A stretch of DNA of 64,000 bases, taken from positions 1 through 64,000 of the forward strand of contig DEQR01000027.1 of the NCBI GenBank assembly GCA_002360535.1, given 5' to 3'. Made by a program: the position numbers and the translations under genes. Position 1 is the first letter of the stretch; each line of letters begins with the position of its first letter. The notes beneath the pieces were generated by a model. That model searched no databases. It saw only the letters and a program-made list of their open reading frames with translations, and was not told the origin of the DNA. Positions 24,591 to 34,590 of the stretch are shown here, piece after piece. Origin of the DNA: Thiobacillus sp. UBA3361 (GTDB lineage: Bacteria > Pseudomonadota > Gammaproteobacteria > Burkholderiales > Thiobacillaceae).

Positions 24591-26987
24591 TTGATCCGAT
24601 TGCTGATCCTGAGTTTCACCGCCGGCTGCGCTTTTCTTCAGATACAGCCGGTGCTGCCCGCGCTCGCCTGGCTGTGGATGCTGCCGCCCCTGCTCCTGGC
24701 CGCGGCGTGGTTGCCGGCGGCGGGCCGGGCGGGCCACGGTCGCCGCATTCTCATTGTGGGCCTGGCCGGCCTGCTGGGGTATTTCTACGCCGCCGGCCGT
24801 GCCGAACTGCGCCTGGCCGAGCGCCTGGATGTCCGCTGGGAGGGCCGCGATCTGCACCTGTCCGGCCGTGTCCTGGATCTGCCCGAATCCACCCCGCGCG
24901 GCGTGCGCTTCGCCTTAGCCATCGAAGCGGCCGGCGCCCCCGCGGATGCTCTGCCCGACAAGGTCCTGCTGACCTATCCCGCGCCGGCCGGGGAAGTGCT
25001 CGTCCCACCCCGGGGCGGCGACTGCCTGGCAGTCAGGGCACGGCTGTTCCGTCCCCACGGCCAGGTCAACCCGCATGGTTTCGACTATGAGGCCTGGCTG
25101 CTGGAGCGGGGCATCCGCGCCACGGGCTACCTGAGGGCCGCGCCGGTGCCGGCGGGCGGCTGCGGTGGTGCCGGCAGGGCCTGGCTGGACCGGACCCGCG
25201 AGGCAGTGCGCGACCACCTGCGCCGCGGCCTCGACGGCCAGCCCCACGCCGGCGTGGTCGTCGCCCTGGCCATCGGCGACCAGAACGCCATCTCCAGCGC
25301 CCAGTGGACCCTGTTCCGTCACACAGGCGTGACCCACCTGATGAGTATCTCCGGACTGCACGTCACGCTGTTTTCCGCCCTCGTGTTCGGGCTGGCCCGC
25401 TGGCTGTGGCGGCGTTCGGCGCGCCTGTGCCTATGCCTGCCGGCCCGCAAGGCCGGCCTGGCAGTGGGCCTGGCCGCCGCCGCCGCTTACGTGGCCCTGG
25501 CCGGGTTCGGCATCCCTGCCCAGCGCACCCTGTTCATGCTGGCCGGTGCCGTGGCCGTGTTGTGGCTGGGCCTGCTCACCTCGCCGGGACGCCTGCTGGC
25601 CGCGGCCCTGCTGCCGGTGGTGCTGATCGACCCGTGGGCGGCCCTGTCGCCCGGCTTCTGGCTGTCCTTCGGCGCCGTGGCCGCCCTGTTCCATGCCGCC
25701 GGGGGTGTCCCCGGCGAACGCGCGCGTCCGCCGTTGTGGCGCGCCTGGCTGAATACCCAATGGGTGGTGAGCGTTGCCCTGCTGCCCCTTCTTCTGGCCC
25801 TGTTCCACGAAATATCTCTGGTCTCGCCCCTGGCCAATGCCTTCGCCATCCCGCTGGTGAGCCTGGTGGCGGTGCCGCTGTCGCTGCTGGCCGCTGTTTC
25901 GCCCTGGGACCTGCCGGCCCATCTGGCGCACGGCGTGCTGGCCCTCATCCTGGCGGCCCTGGAATGGCTGGACACCCTCCCGCAACCGGTCTGGCACGTG
26001 GCCCATCCCGGCTGGCCGGCGCTGCTCCTGGCCCTGGCGGGCGCGGCCCTGGTGCTCTGGCCGGGCGGACGCTCCTGGCGCTGGCTGGGCCTGCTGCTCT
26101 ATCTGCCCCTGCTGCTGTCCGCCCCGCCGCGGCCACCGCCGGGCGAGTTCCGCCTGACCGTGCTGGACGTGGGCCAGGGCCTGGCGGCGGTGGTGCGCAC
26201 CGCCGGCCACACCCTGCTGTTCGACGCCGGCCCGGCTTATGCCTCGGGCGAAGACGCGGGCGGACGCATCGTCGCCCCCTATCTGCATGCCACGGGTGTG
26301 GCGCGGGTGGATACCCTGGTCGTCAGCCACGACGACCTGGACCACAGCGGCGGCGTGCCCGGTCTGGCCGCCGGCCTGCCTGTCGGACGCCTGCTGGCCA
26401 GCCTGGCGGGGCAGCCGTTTGACGGGCTCAGCCCCCATGGGCAGGCCGTGCTGGCCGCCTTCCCCGGCGCGCGGCCCTGCACGGCCGGCACGGGATGGCG
26501 CTGGGACGGGGTGGAGTTTCGCCTCCTGCATCCGCCGGCCCACCACTACGCCAACCCCAACTACGCGGACAACGACAGGGGCTGCGTACTCAGGGTGGCA
26601 GGCCGCGCGGGCAGCGTGCTGATCCCGGCGGACATCGAGCGGCTGGGCGAGATGAATCTCCTGGAGCGGCTGCCGGCCGGGACGCGCTCCGACGTGCTGG
26701 TCGCGCCGCACCACGGTAGCGGCACCTCCTCGTCGCCGGCCTTCCTGGCCGCCGTGGCGCCGCGCGCGGTGATCATCCCGGTGGGGCACCGCAACCGCTA
26801 CGGCCACCCCGCGCCCGAGGTGCTGGCCCGCTATCGGCAGGCCGGCCTGCCGGTCTGGCGCACCGACCGGCACGGGGCACTGGAACTGGACTTCACGGCG
26901 GAGGGACCGCGCATCCGCGCCGCACGCCTGGGGTCGCCGCGCTACTGGCGGGAGGGGGAGGCCGGGATCAGATCAGGCCGGGAATGA
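24591..26987 (+). CDS. comEC: DNA uptake channel ComEC/Rec2
   Basis: Inner-membrane channel for single-stranded DNA in natural transformation. 798 residues. An N-terminal DUF4131 and OB-like region is followed by the multi-TM Competence domain (about 215-480), including GVTHLMSISGLHVTLFS. The C-terminal metallo-beta-lactamase domain has SHDDLDHSGG, DVLVAPHHGS and related motifs. The start appears to be TTG at 24591 with GGTGAG upstream; the sequence from MIRLLIL fits the family. It ends inside the 3' end of the convergent SirB gene (20-base overlap). Confidence 0.93.
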   Translation: MIRLLILSFTAGCAFLQIQPVLPALAWLWMLPPLLLAAAWLPAAGRAGHGRRILIVGLAGLLGYFYAAGRAELRLAERLDVRWEGRDLHLSGRVLDLPESTPRGVRFALAIEAAGAPADALPDKVLLTYPAPAGEVLVPPRGGDCLAVRARLFRPHGQVNPHGFDYEAWLLERGIRATGYLRAAPVPAGGCGGAGRAWLDRTREAVRDHLRRGLDGQPHAGVVVALAIGDQNAISSAQWTLFRHTGVTHLMSISGLHVTLFSALVFGLARWLWRRSARLCLCLPARKAGLAVGLAAAAAYVALAGFGIPAQRTLFMLAGAVAVLWLGLLTSPGRLLAAALLPVVLIDPWAALSPGFWLSFGAVAALFHAAGGVPGERARPPLWRAWLNTQWVVSVALLPLLLALFHEISLVSPLANAFAIPLVSLVAVPLSLLAAVSPWDLPAHLAHGVLALILAALEWLDTLPQPVWHVAHPGWPALLLALAGAALVLWPGGRSWRWLGLLLYLPLLLSAPPRPPPGEFRLTVLDVGQGLAAVVRTAGHTLLFDAGPAYASGEDAGGRIVAPYLHATGVARVDTLVVSHDDLDHSGGVPGLAAGLPVGRLLASLAGQPFDGLSPHGQAVLAAFPGARPCTAGTGWRWDGVEFRLLHPPAHHYANPNYADNDRGCVLRVAGRAGSVLIPADIERLGEMNLLERLPAGTRSDVLVAPHHGSGTSSSPAFLAAVAPRAVIIPVGHRNRYGHPAPEVLARYRQAGLPVWRTDRHGALELDFTAEGPRIRAARLGSPRYWREGEAGIRSGRE

Positions 26988-27351
26988 CCTGCTTGGTCAC
27001 CGCCATGGCGACGATGTAGCCGAACACGGCCAGGGCGGCCAGGAACCAGCCCAGGCGCCGGGTCTTGGTCCGGCCCCGTTTCAGGGCCAGGCTGCCCAGG
27101 ACGATGTAGGCCAGCAGACCGGCGATCTTGGCGACGATCCAGGGGTTGTCCGCCAGGTTCAGGCCGCCCACCCAGACCAGGGCGATGGCGGCGGTGAGCA
27201 GCAGGGTGTCGTTCAGGTGCGGCAGCACCCGCACCCAGCGCTCCCGCAGCCGGGGAGAATCCATGAACATCCAGATGCCACGCAGCAGGAACAGACCGAA
27301 GGTGACATAAACGGTGCCTACGTGCAGCAGACGAAGCAGGGCGTATTCCAT
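26968..27351 (-). CDS. SirB-family inner-membrane protein
   Basis: 127 residues, four TM segments (about 5-27, 45-65, 71-88, 100-120). The family pattern LLRLLHVGTVYVTFGLFLLRG in part, then LPHLNDTLLLTAAIAL, is clear. The family name comes from Salmonella SirB2; molecular function is unknown. It is transcribed just ahead of nothing else and converges on comEC; pgi ends its own frame 34 bases upstream. Confidence 0.88.
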   Translation of the reverse strand: MEYALLRLLHVGTVYVTFGLFLLRGIWMFMDSPRLRERWVRVLPHLNDTLLLTAAIALVWVGGLNLADNPWIVAKIAGLLAYIVLGSLALKRGRTKTRRLGWFLAALAVFGYIVAMAVTKQVIPGLI

Positions 27352-27385
27352 GGTCTGGCGAGGTCGATGTCTTGCCGCCGCCGGG

Positions 27386-29032
27386 CTATCTGCGGTGCCG
27401 GCGCAGGGCCTTGCAGGTGTCGATGAGGCCGTTGGTGGAGGCGTCGTGGCCGGTGGTTTCGCCCTTGGCGGAGATCTCGGGGTGGATGGTGCGGGCCAGT
27501 TGCTTGCCCAGTTCCACGCCCCACTGGTCGTAGGAGTTCACGTTCCAGACCACGCCCTGCACGAACACTTTGTGCTCATAGAGGGCGATCAGACGGCCCA
27601 GGGTGCGCGGTGTGAGCTTGCGGTAGAGCAGGGTGTTGGTGGGCCGGTTGCCGGGGAACACCTTGTGGGGCAGGAGGGCCTTGATCTCGGCAGGTTTCAG
27701 CCCGGCGGCCTTCAGCTCGTCGCGCACCTCGTCGGCGGTCTTGCCGCGCATCAGCGCCTCGGTCTGGGCGAAGCAGTTGGCCAGCAGCAGGTCGTGCTGG
27801 TCGGCCACCGGGTTCTGGCTCTCGGCGGCGGCCAGGAAGTCGCAGGGGATTAGCTTGGTGCCCTGGTGGATGAGCTGGTAGAAGGCGTGCTGGCCGTTGG
27901 TGCCGGGCTCGCCGAACAGCACCGGGCCGGTGGACACCTTCACCGGCTTGCCGTCGCGGGTGGTGCCCTTGCCGTTGGATTCCATGTCCAGCTGCTGCAG
28001 GTAGGCGGGGAAACGCGCCAGGTACTGGTCGTAGGGCAGCACGGCGGTGCTCTGGGCATCCCAGAAATTGTTGTACCAGATGCCCAGCAGGGCCATCAGC
28101 ACTGGCATGTTGGCTTCCAGGGGGGCGTTCCGGAAGTGCTCGTCCATGTCCTGGGCGCCGCCCAGCAGCTCGCGGAAGCGGTCCATGCCCAGATAGAGGG
28201 CGATGGGCAGGCCGATGGCCGACCACAGGGAGTAGCGGCCGCCCACCCAGTCCCAGAAGCCGAACATGTTGGCCGGGTTGATGCCGAAGGCGCGCACTTC
28301 CTCCTCGTTGGTGGACACGGCCACGAAGTGCTCGGCCACCGCGCCTTCCTTCTTCACCCGGTGCAGGAACCACTCGCGCGCGGCTCGGGCGTTGGTCAGG
28401 GTCTCCTGGGTGGTGAAGGTCTTGGAGGCGACCACGCACAGGGTGGTTTCCGGATCGACACGCCTGAGCACCTCGCTGATGTGGGTGGGATCCACGTTGG
28501 AGACGAAATGGGCGGTCAGGCCCGGCTGGGCATAGGGGGCCAGGGCCTGGCAAACCATGGCCGGGCCCAGGTCGGAGCCGCCGATGCCGATGTTGACGAT
28601 GTCGGTGATGGTCTTGCCGGTATAGCCCTGCCATTCACCGGCATGCACCGCGTCGGCGAAGTCACCCATGCGCGACAACACCTGGCGCACGTCGGCCAGC
28701 ACGTCCTGGCCGTCCAGGTACAGGGGCCGTTCGCCGCGCAGGGCGGTGTGCAGCACTGACCGGTGTTCGGTGAGGTTGATGCGCTGGCCCTCGAACATCG
28801 CCGTGCGCATGTCCTCCAGCCTCGCGTCGCGCGCCAGGCCGAACAGCAAGCCGAGGGTGTCGTCGTCGATCAGGTTCTTGGAGTAGTCCAGCAGCAGGTC
28901 GTCCAGGCGCAGGGAGTAGCGCTCGAAACGCCGCGCATCGGCGGCGAACATCTGGCGCAGGTGGCGGTCCTGCCAGGTCTTTCGGTGGGCCTTGAGGGCG
29001 GCCCAGGCGGGGGAGCGGGTCGGGTCGGGCAT
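27386..29032 (-). CDS. pgi: Glucose-6-phosphate isomerase
   Basis: Interconverts glucose-6-phosphate and fructose-6-phosphate. 548 residues, normal length. Signatures are present: [23 protein letters not shown], the catalytic Glu and His near [15 protein letters not shown] (His in GQH) and the terminal active-site Lys segment [14 protein letters not shown]. It lies 48 bases downstream of glgB on the same strand, so pgi and glgB likely form an operon that starts near 31240. Confidence 0.96.
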   Translation of the reverse strand: MPDPTRSPAWAALKAHRKTWQDRHLRQMFAADARRFERYSLRLDDLLLDYSKNLIDDDTLGLLFGLARDARLEDMRTAMFEGQRINLTEHRSVLHTALRGERPLYLDGQDVLADVRQVLSRMGDFADAVHAGEWQGYTGKTITDIVNIGIGGSDLGPAMVCQALAPYAQPGLTAHFVSNVDPTHISEVLRRVDPETTLCVVASKTFTTQETLTNARAAREWFLHRVKKEGAVAEHFVAVSTNEEEVRAFGINPANMFGFWDWVGGRYSLWSAIGLPIALYLGMDRFRELLGGAQDMDEHFRNAPLEANMPVLMALLGIWYNNFWDAQSTAVLPYDQYLARFPAYLQQLDMESNGKGTTRDGKPVKVSTGPVLFGEPGTNGQHAFYQLIHQGTKLIPCDFLAAAESQNPVADQHDLLLANCFAQTEALMRGKTADEVRDELKAAGLKPAEIKALLPHKVFPGNRPTNTLLYRKLTPRTLGRLIALYEHKVFVQGVVWNVNSYDQWGVELGKQLARTIHPEISAKGETTGHDASTNGLIDTCKALRRHRR

Positions 29033-29080
29033 CGTGCTTCGGTCAGGGAGGCATGGGGCGATTCGGTGGGCCGGGCGGAT

Positions 29081-31240
29081 TCAGTCCTGGTAGAGGATGA
29101 CGCCGGCCAGGGGTGGCAGCGTGATCACCAGGGAGTGCTCGAAGCCCATCCAGGGCTTGTCTTCGGCCAGCAGGCCGGCTTGGCCCATGTTGCCGCCGCC
29201 GTAGAATTCCGAGTCGCTGTTGAAGATCTCCCGCCAGTAACCGGCGGCGGGGCAGCCGATGCGGTAGTCCTCGCGCGGCACGGGGGTGAAGTTCAGGGCG
29301 ATGATGGCGCTGCGTCCGGCCTTGTCGCTGCGCACGTAGCTGAGCACCGACTGGTCGGCGTCGTGGCAGTCGATCCACTGGAAGCCTTCATGGCTGAAGT
29401 CCTGCTCGTGCAGGCAGGGAATCTCCCGGTACAGCCGGTTCAGGTCGCGCAGGGCGTGTTGCACGCCCTGGTGCCAGTGGAAGGCGACCAGGTCCCAGTC
29501 CAGTTCCCAGCCGGCGTTCCATTCGCGGCCCTGGCCGAACTCGTTGCCCATGAAGTTGAGCTTCTTGCCCGGATGGGTCATCTGGTAGGCCAGCAGCAGG
29601 CGCAGGTTGGCGAACTGCTGCCAGGTGTCGCCGGGCATGCGCCCCAGCAGCGAGCGTTTGCCGTGCACCACCTCGTCGTGGGAGAAGGGCAGCACGAAGT
29701 TCTCGCTGTAGGCGTAGAGCTGGCCGAAGGTCAGGTTGCTGTGGTGGAAGCGGCGGTGTACCGGGTCCTGCTGCATGTAGGCCAGGGTGTCGTTCATCCA
29801 GCCCATGTTCCACTTCATGGAGAAGCCCAGGCCGCCCACGTAGGTGGGGCGGGAGACCATGGGCCAGGCGGTGGACTCCTCGGCGATGGTGAGAGCGCCC
29901 GGGAAGTGCTCGTGGACCATGACGTTCATCTCGCGCAGGAAGGCGATGGCCTCCAGGTTCTCGCGTCCCCCGTACTGGTTGGGCAGCCATTCGCCCTCGT
30001 TGCGGGAATAGTCCAGGTAGAGCATAGAGGCGACCGCATCGACCCGCAGGCCGTCGAAGTGGAACTCCTTCAGCCAGTAGTAGGCGCTCGACAGCAGGAA
30101 GCCTTTCACCTCGTTGCGGCCGTAGTTGAAGATGTGCGTGCCCCAGTCCTTGTGCTGGCCCAGGCGCGGGTCCTCGTGCTCGTACAGGGCGGTGCCGTCG
30201 AAGCGCGCCAGGGCCCAGTCGTCCATCGGGAAATGGCCCGGCACCCAGTCCAGGATCACCCCCAGGCCGGCCTGGTGGCAGGTTTCGATGAAGTGTTTCA
30301 GGTCGTCGGCCGTGCCGAAGCGTGAGGTGGCGGCGAAGTAGCCGGTGGTCTGGTAGCCCCAGGATTCGTCCAGGGGGTGTTCGGTGACCGGCATGAGTTC
30401 CAGGTGCGTGTAGCCCAGATCGCGGGCGTAGGGGACCAGGGTGTCGGCCAGTTCCCGGTAGCTGAAGAAGCGGCCGTCCGGGTGGCGGCGCCACGAGCCC
30501 AAGTGCACCTCATAGACGTTCATGGGGGCGCTGATCCAGTCCAGCCCGGCGCGTCGGGCCATCCAGGCGTCGTCGTTCCATGTGTGGGCCGAGGCGGCGG
30601 GCACCACCGCGGCGGTGCCGGGGCGCAGTTCGAAACCCTGGCCGAAGGGGTCGGTCTTGACGCGGATCTCGCCGGTGTCGCGGTTGCGTATCTCGAACTT
30701 GTACAGGTCGCCGGCCCGCAGGCCGGGGATGAACAGCTCCCAGATGCCGCTGCCGCCGCGCACCCGCATGGGGTGCACGCGGCCGTCCCAGCGGTTGAAC
30801 TCACCCACCACCGAGACCCGTTCGGCATTCGGCGCCCAGACGGCGAACAGGGCGCCATCCACGCCGGATACGCTGTAGGGGCGGGCACCCAGGGTGTCAT
30901 AGGCCTCCAGCAGACGGCCCTCGTTGAACAGGTAGAGGTCCTGCTCGGACAGACAGGGCAGAAAGCTGTAGGGATCGACGATCTCGAAGCGGTTGCCGCC
31001 CTCCTCGATGCGCAGGCGGACGGGATGCGGCGGCCGGGTGGAGCCGTGCCACTCGTAGAGGCCGCGCTCGTCGGTCAGAGCGAGGGGTACCGCACCCTCA
31101 GGCAGCAGCAGGGAAACGCTGTCGGCGTGGGGACGCAGCACGCGCAGGACAAATTCATCGCCCTCGGGATGGCCCCCCAAGAGGGAGAACGGGTCGTGGT
31201 GGCGGGCCTCGGTGAGGCGGTCGAAGGGGGCGTGGGGCAT
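29081..31240 (-). CDS. glgB: 1,4-alpha-glucan branching enzyme GlgB
   Basis: Adds alpha-1,6 branches to glycogen. 719 residues (GH13). An N-terminal carbohydrate-binding/CBM48-type domain (about 110-200) is followed by the TIM barrel. Catalytic residues appear in [18 protein letters not shown] (nucleophile Asp), [10 protein letters not shown] (acid/base Glu) and FSHDEVVHG (transition-state Asp). The start lies 247 bases from the divergent glgC GTG, and pgi follows. Confidence 0.96.
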   Translation of the reverse strand: MPHAPFDRLTEARHHDPFSLLGGHPEGDEFVLRVLRPHADSVSLLLPEGAVPLALTDERGLYEWHGSTRPPHPVRLRIEEGGNRFEIVDPYSFLPCLSEQDLYLFNEGRLLEAYDTLGARPYSVSGVDGALFAVWAPNAERVSVVGEFNRWDGRVHPMRVRGGSGIWELFIPGLRAGDLYKFEIRNRDTGEIRVKTDPFGQGFELRPGTAAVVPAASAHTWNDDAWMARRAGLDWISAPMNVYEVHLGSWRRHPDGRFFSYRELADTLVPYARDLGYTHLELMPVTEHPLDESWGYQTTGYFAATSRFGTADDLKHFIETCHQAGLGVILDWVPGHFPMDDWALARFDGTALYEHEDPRLGQHKDWGTHIFNYGRNEVKGFLLSSAYYWLKEFHFDGLRVDAVASMLYLDYSRNEGEWLPNQYGGRENLEAIAFLREMNVMVHEHFPGALTIAEESTAWPMVSRPTYVGGLGFSMKWNMGWMNDTLAYMQQDPVHRRFHHSNLTFGQLYAYSENFVLPFSHDEVVHGKRSLLGRMPGDTWQQFANLRLLLAYQMTHPGKKLNFMGNEFGQGREWNAGWELDWDLVAFHWHQGVQHALRDLNRLYREIPCLHEQDFSHEGFQWIDCHDADQSVLSYVRSDKAGRSAIIALNFTPVPREDYRIGCPAAGYWREIFNSDSEFYGGGNMGQAGLLAEDKPWMGFEHSLVITLPPLAGVILYQD

Positions 31241-31402
31241 GGTTGTTCGGATGTTGTTGTGAACGGGTGTCGCTGCGGCGGTTCGCCTGTCCTATCCTAA
31301 CCCAGGTTCATGACGATTCCCGATCGGCAGGCGCCGGCCCCGCGGTGAAGCGTGGCCAGACGCCCGTCGGCGGGTGATCCGACGCGGCCAGATTCTCATC
31401 AA

Positions 31403-31430
31403 TTCAGACTTCTACCTCGGTTATTATAAT
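31403..31430 (+). promoter_or_regulatory. Candidate sigma-70 promoter for glgC
   Basis: TTCAGA (31403-31408), 16-base spacer, TATAAT (31425-31430). The -10 is perfect and the -35 matches 4 of 6. A start near 31437 gives a leader of about 50 bases before the glgC GTG. Confidence 0.55.
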
Positions 31431-31487
31431 CCTCTCATCAGGAGTCCCAAGCCCGCTATACGCACGTTCAACTACGGGAGAAGTCAC

Positions 31488-32771
31488 GTGCCCAAGGAAT
31501 ATCCGCGTTTCGTCAGCCTGCTCACCAAGAACACCGTCGCCCTGATCCTGGCCGGCGGCCGGGGCAGCCGCCTCAAGCAGCTCACCGATTGGCGGGCCAA
31601 GCCGGGGGTGCCGTTCGGCGGCAAGTTCCGCATCATCGATTTCCCGCTGTCCAACTGCATGAACTCCCAGATCCGCCGCATCGGCGTGATCACCCAGTAC
31701 AAGTCCCACAGCCTGATCAAGCACATCCAGCGGGGCTGGGGTTTCCTGCGTGGCGAGTTCAACGAGTTCGTGGAGCTTCTGCCCGCCCAGCAACGTATCG
31801 ACGAGGAGACCTGGTACAAGGGCACGGCCGATGCCGTGTATCAGAACCTGGACATCCTGCGGGTCTATAAGCCCGAGTATGTGGTCATCCTGGCCGGCGA
31901 CCACATCTACAAGATGGATTACGGCGAGATGTTGGCCAGCCACGTGAACAACGAGGCGGACATGACCGTGGCCTGCATCGAGGTGCCCGTCCGGGAAGCG
32001 GCGGGCGCCTTCGGCGTGATGACGGTGGATGAGGAGTCGCGCATCACCCAGTTCTCCGAGAAGCCCCAGCACCCCACCCCCATGCCCGGCAAATCCGATG
32101 TGGCCCTGTGCTCCATGGGCATCTATGTGTTCAACGCCGCCTTCCTGTTCGAGCAGTTGGTGCGCGACGCGGACGACAGCCACTCCAAGCACGACTTCGG
32201 CATCGACATCATTCCCCACCTGATCAAGGCCGGCTATCGGGTCTATGCCCACAGTTTCACCGAGAGCTGCGTGCATGGCGAGAACGAGCCCGACTACTGG
32301 CGCGACGTGGGTACCGTCGATGCCTATTGGGAGGCCAACCTGGACTTGGCGCGGGTGACCCCGGATCTGAACCTGTATGACAAGAGCTGGCCCATCTGGA
32401 CCTACCAGGAACAGCTGCCGCCGGCCAAGTTCGTGTTCGACGAGGACCAGCGGCGCGGAATGGCTGTGGATTCCATGGTCTCGGGCGGGTGCATCATCAG
32501 CGGCGCCATGGTCAAGCGCTCGGTGCTGTTCTCCAACGTGCACGTCGGCGAAGGCGCCTTCCTGGAGGAGGCCGTGGTGCTGCCCGACACCCGTATCGGC
32601 CGGGGCGCGGTGCTGAAGAAGGTGGTCATCGACAAGGGTTGCCTGATCCCGCCGGGCATGAGCATCGGCGTGAACCGGGCGGAGGACGAAAAGCGCTTCC
32701 TGGTCACGGATCGGGGCGTCACCCTGGTGACCCCGGAGATGCTGGGACAGGACATCCACCACTTCAGGTAA
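31488..32771 (+). CDS. glgC: Glucose-1-phosphate adenylyltransferase GlgC
   Basis: Makes ADP-glucose, the glycogen precursor; usually the controlled step. 427 residues from GTG (31488), preceded by GGGAG at 7 nt. The nucleotide site is [14 protein letters not shown] and the active-site pattern [12 protein letters not shown] is present, as is the sugar-phosphate region [10 protein letters not shown] left-handed beta-helix end domain carries typical hexapeptide-like repeats (about 350-410). Longer frames to 31374 run through the promoter and are rejected. GH57 follows after an 82-base gap holding a repeat. Confidence 0.95.
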   Translation: MPKEYPRFVSLLTKNTVALILAGGRGSRLKQLTDWRAKPGVPFGGKFRIIDFPLSNCMNSQIRRIGVITQYKSHSLIKHIQRGWGFLRGEFNEFVELLPAQQRIDEETWYKGTADAVYQNLDILRVYKPEYVVILAGDHIYKMDYGEMLASHVNNEADMTVACIEVPVREAAGAFGVMTVDEESRITQFSEKPQHPTPMPGKSDVALCSMGIYVFNAAFLFEQLVRDADDSHSKHDFGIDIIPHLIKAGYRVYAHSFTESCVHGENEPDYWRDVGTVDAYWEANLDLARVTPDLNLYDKSWPIWTYQEQLPPAKFVFDEDQRRGMAVDSMVSGGCIISGAMVKRSVLFSNVHVGEGAFLEEAVVLPDTRIGRGAVLKKVVIDKGCLIPPGMSIGVNRAEDEKRFLVTDRGVTLVTPEMLGQDIHHFR

Positions 32772-32840
32772 GTCGCAAGGTTCAAGGTGCAAGGCACAAG
32801 GACAACCGCCCCGGTGATCCCTTGCATCTTGCGTCTTGTC
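32772..32840. repeat. Imperfect palindromic repeat related to the htpG-downstream element
   Basis: CAAGGTTCAAGGTGCAAGGC near 32778-32796 pairs with CCTTGCATCTTGCGTCTTG near 32819-32838, around a GC-rich middle. It starts right after the glgC stop. The core (CAAGATGCAAGG and its complement) is shared with the element at 6353-6469, so these are two members of one dispersed family. Confidence 0.7.
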
Positions 32841-32853
32841 CCTGGCCACTGAA

Positions 32854-34533
32854 ATGCTGCACCTCATCCTCTGCTGGCATTTCCACCAGCCCGACTACCG
32901 TGACGAACGGGGCGAATATTTCCTGCCCTGGGTCTATCTGCACGCTCTCAAGGACTACTCGGACATGGCCGCCCACCTGGAGGCGGTGCCCGGCATGCGG
33001 GCGGTGGTCAATTTTGTGCCCACCCTGCTGGAGCAGCTGGACGATTACGGCGACCAGTTCCAGACCGGAAGACTGCGTGATCCGCTGCTGTCGTGGCTGA
33101 TCGAGCCGCGTCTGGAGGCGTTGCACCGGGAGGAGCGGCTGGCCCTGCTGCAAGACTGCTTCCGGGTCCACGTCCCCACCATGCTCGACCCCTTCCCCGC
33201 CTATGCACGCCTGCACGCCCTGTGGAAGATGGTGGAGGCGAGCGGCGGCGCCGGGGCGGAATACCTCTCGGGTCAGTTCCTGGCCGATCTGGTGACTTGG
33301 TATCACTTGGCCTGGACCGGCGAGTCCCTGCGCCGGGAGCAGCCCCTGATCCTACAACTCATCGAGAAGGGCGGCGGCTTCACCCTGGATGAGCGCCAGG
33401 CCCTGTTCCGGCTCATCGGCGCGGTGGTCGGCGGCCTGATCCCCCGCTACCGGGCGCTGGCCGACGCGGGGCGCATCGAGTTGTCCGCCACCCCCCACAG
33501 CCACCCCATGGCCCCCCTGCTGGTGGACCTGGCCGCCGCCCGCCAGGCCCAGCCCGGCCTGACCCTGCCACGGGCGCACCGCTATCCGGGCGGCGCGCTT
33601 CGGGTGGCGACTCACGTTCAGGCCGCCCAGGCCTGCCACCAGGCCCACTTCGGGCGGCAGGCGGCGGGTTTCTGGCCCGCGGAGGGCGGCGTTTCGGCGC
33701 TGGTGCTGGACCTGCTGGAGCACGCCGGTCTCGCCTGGTACGCCAGCGGCGAAGGGGTGTTGCGCCACAGCCTGGCGGCCAAGGGCTACGATCCGGGGCC
33801 GCGGGCCGACTGGCTGAGCCAGCCTTACCGGCTGGACGGGCAAAGCCTGGTGGGCTTCTTTCGCGACGACCACCTGTCCGACCTGATCGGCTTCGAATAC
33901 AAGAATTGGCATTCCGGCGAGGCGGTGCGCCATTTCCTACATGCCCTGGAGGAAAGCCACCGGGCCGCCGCCGAGACCGATCCGGTGGTGACGGTGGTGC
34001 TGGACGGGGAGAACGCGTGGGAGTTCTATCCCTACAACGGCTGGTACTTCCTGTCCGAGCTCTACCAAGCACTGGCGAGCCATCCGCGGTTGCGCCTGAC
34101 CACCTTCAGCGATTACCTGGCGGGGCATCCGAACGCGGCGGGGGTGCTGCCCACCCTGGTGGCGGGCAGCTGGGTGTATGGGGATTTCAGCACCTGGATC
34201 GGCGAGCCCGCCAAGAACCGGGCCTGGGACCTGCTGTGCGCGGCCAAGGCGGAATATGACCGGGTCACGGCCGCCGGCACCCTGGACGCGGCGGCTGCCG
34301 CCGCCGCCGAGGCGCAGCTGAAGTCCTGCGAGAGTTCCGACTGGTTCTGGTGGTTCGGCGATCACAATCCGGGCGACAGCGTGCAGGCCTTCGACCGCAT
34401 CTACCGGGCCAAGCTGCGTACCCTCTACGGACTGCTGGGCGTGCTGGCGCCCGCGGAACTGGATGTGCCCCTGAGCCGGGGCGGCGGCGATGCCGAGGCG
34501 GGCGGGGTGATGCGCCGGGGCGGCACGGGATGA
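32854..34533 (+). CDS. Glycoside hydrolase family 57 enzyme
   Basis: 559 residues. The GH57 motifs are recognisable: HFHQPDY (motif 1), the GFWPAEGGVS Glu nucleophile (motif 3) and the VLDGENAWEFYPYNG acid/base Asp (motif 4). GH57 includes alpha-amylases, amylopullulanases and branching enzymes; the subtype cannot be settled by eye, but its place between glgC and glgA suggests glycogen processing. The start is the ATG at 32854; no clear ribosome site is seen. It ends 57 bases from convergent glgA, with a tail rich in Gly and Arg encoded by a short repeat. Confidence 0.9.
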   Translation: MLHLILCWHFHQPDYRDERGEYFLPWVYLHALKDYSDMAAHLEAVPGMRAVVNFVPTLLEQLDDYGDQFQTGRLRDPLLSWLIEPRLEALHREERLALLQDCFRVHVPTMLDPFPAYARLHALWKMVEASGGAGAEYLSGQFLADLVTWYHLAWTGESLRREQPLILQLIEKGGGFTLDERQALFRLIGAVVGGLIPRYRALADAGRIELSATPHSHPMAPLLVDLAAARQAQPGLTLPRAHRYPGGALRVATHVQAAQACHQAHFGRQAAGFWPAEGGVSALVLDLLEHAGLAWYASGEGVLRHSLAAKGYDPGPRADWLSQPYRLDGQSLVGFFRDDHLSDLIGFEYKNWHSGEAVRHFLHALEESHRAAAETDPVVTVVLDGENAWEFYPYNGWYFLSELYQALASHPRLRLTTFSDYLAGHPNAAGVLPTLVAGSWVYGDFSTWIGEPAKNRAWDLLCAAKAEYDRVTAAGTLDAAAAAAAEAQLKSCESSDWFWWFGDHNPGDSVQAFDRIYRAKLRTLYGLLGVLAPAELDVPLSRGGGDAEAGGVMRRGGTG

Positions 34534-34567
34534 TGCGCCGGGACGGCGCGGGCGACTGAGACGGGTT

Positions 34568-34585
34568 GCGGGCCGCGTGGCCCGC
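34568..34585. terminator. GC hairpin between convergent GH57 and glgA genes
   Basis: GCGGGCC (34568-34574) and GGCCCGC (34579-34585) pair around a 4-base loop. It sits between convergent stops and could end transcription from both sides, but no T-run follows on either strand, so activity is uncertain. Confidence 0.45.
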
Positions 34586-34590
34586 GCGGG

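Noticed and set aside
31374..31487. N-terminal extension of GlgC from ATG 31374
   Set aside because: It spans the TATAAT promoter; GTG 31488 has a good ribosome site and matches the family start.
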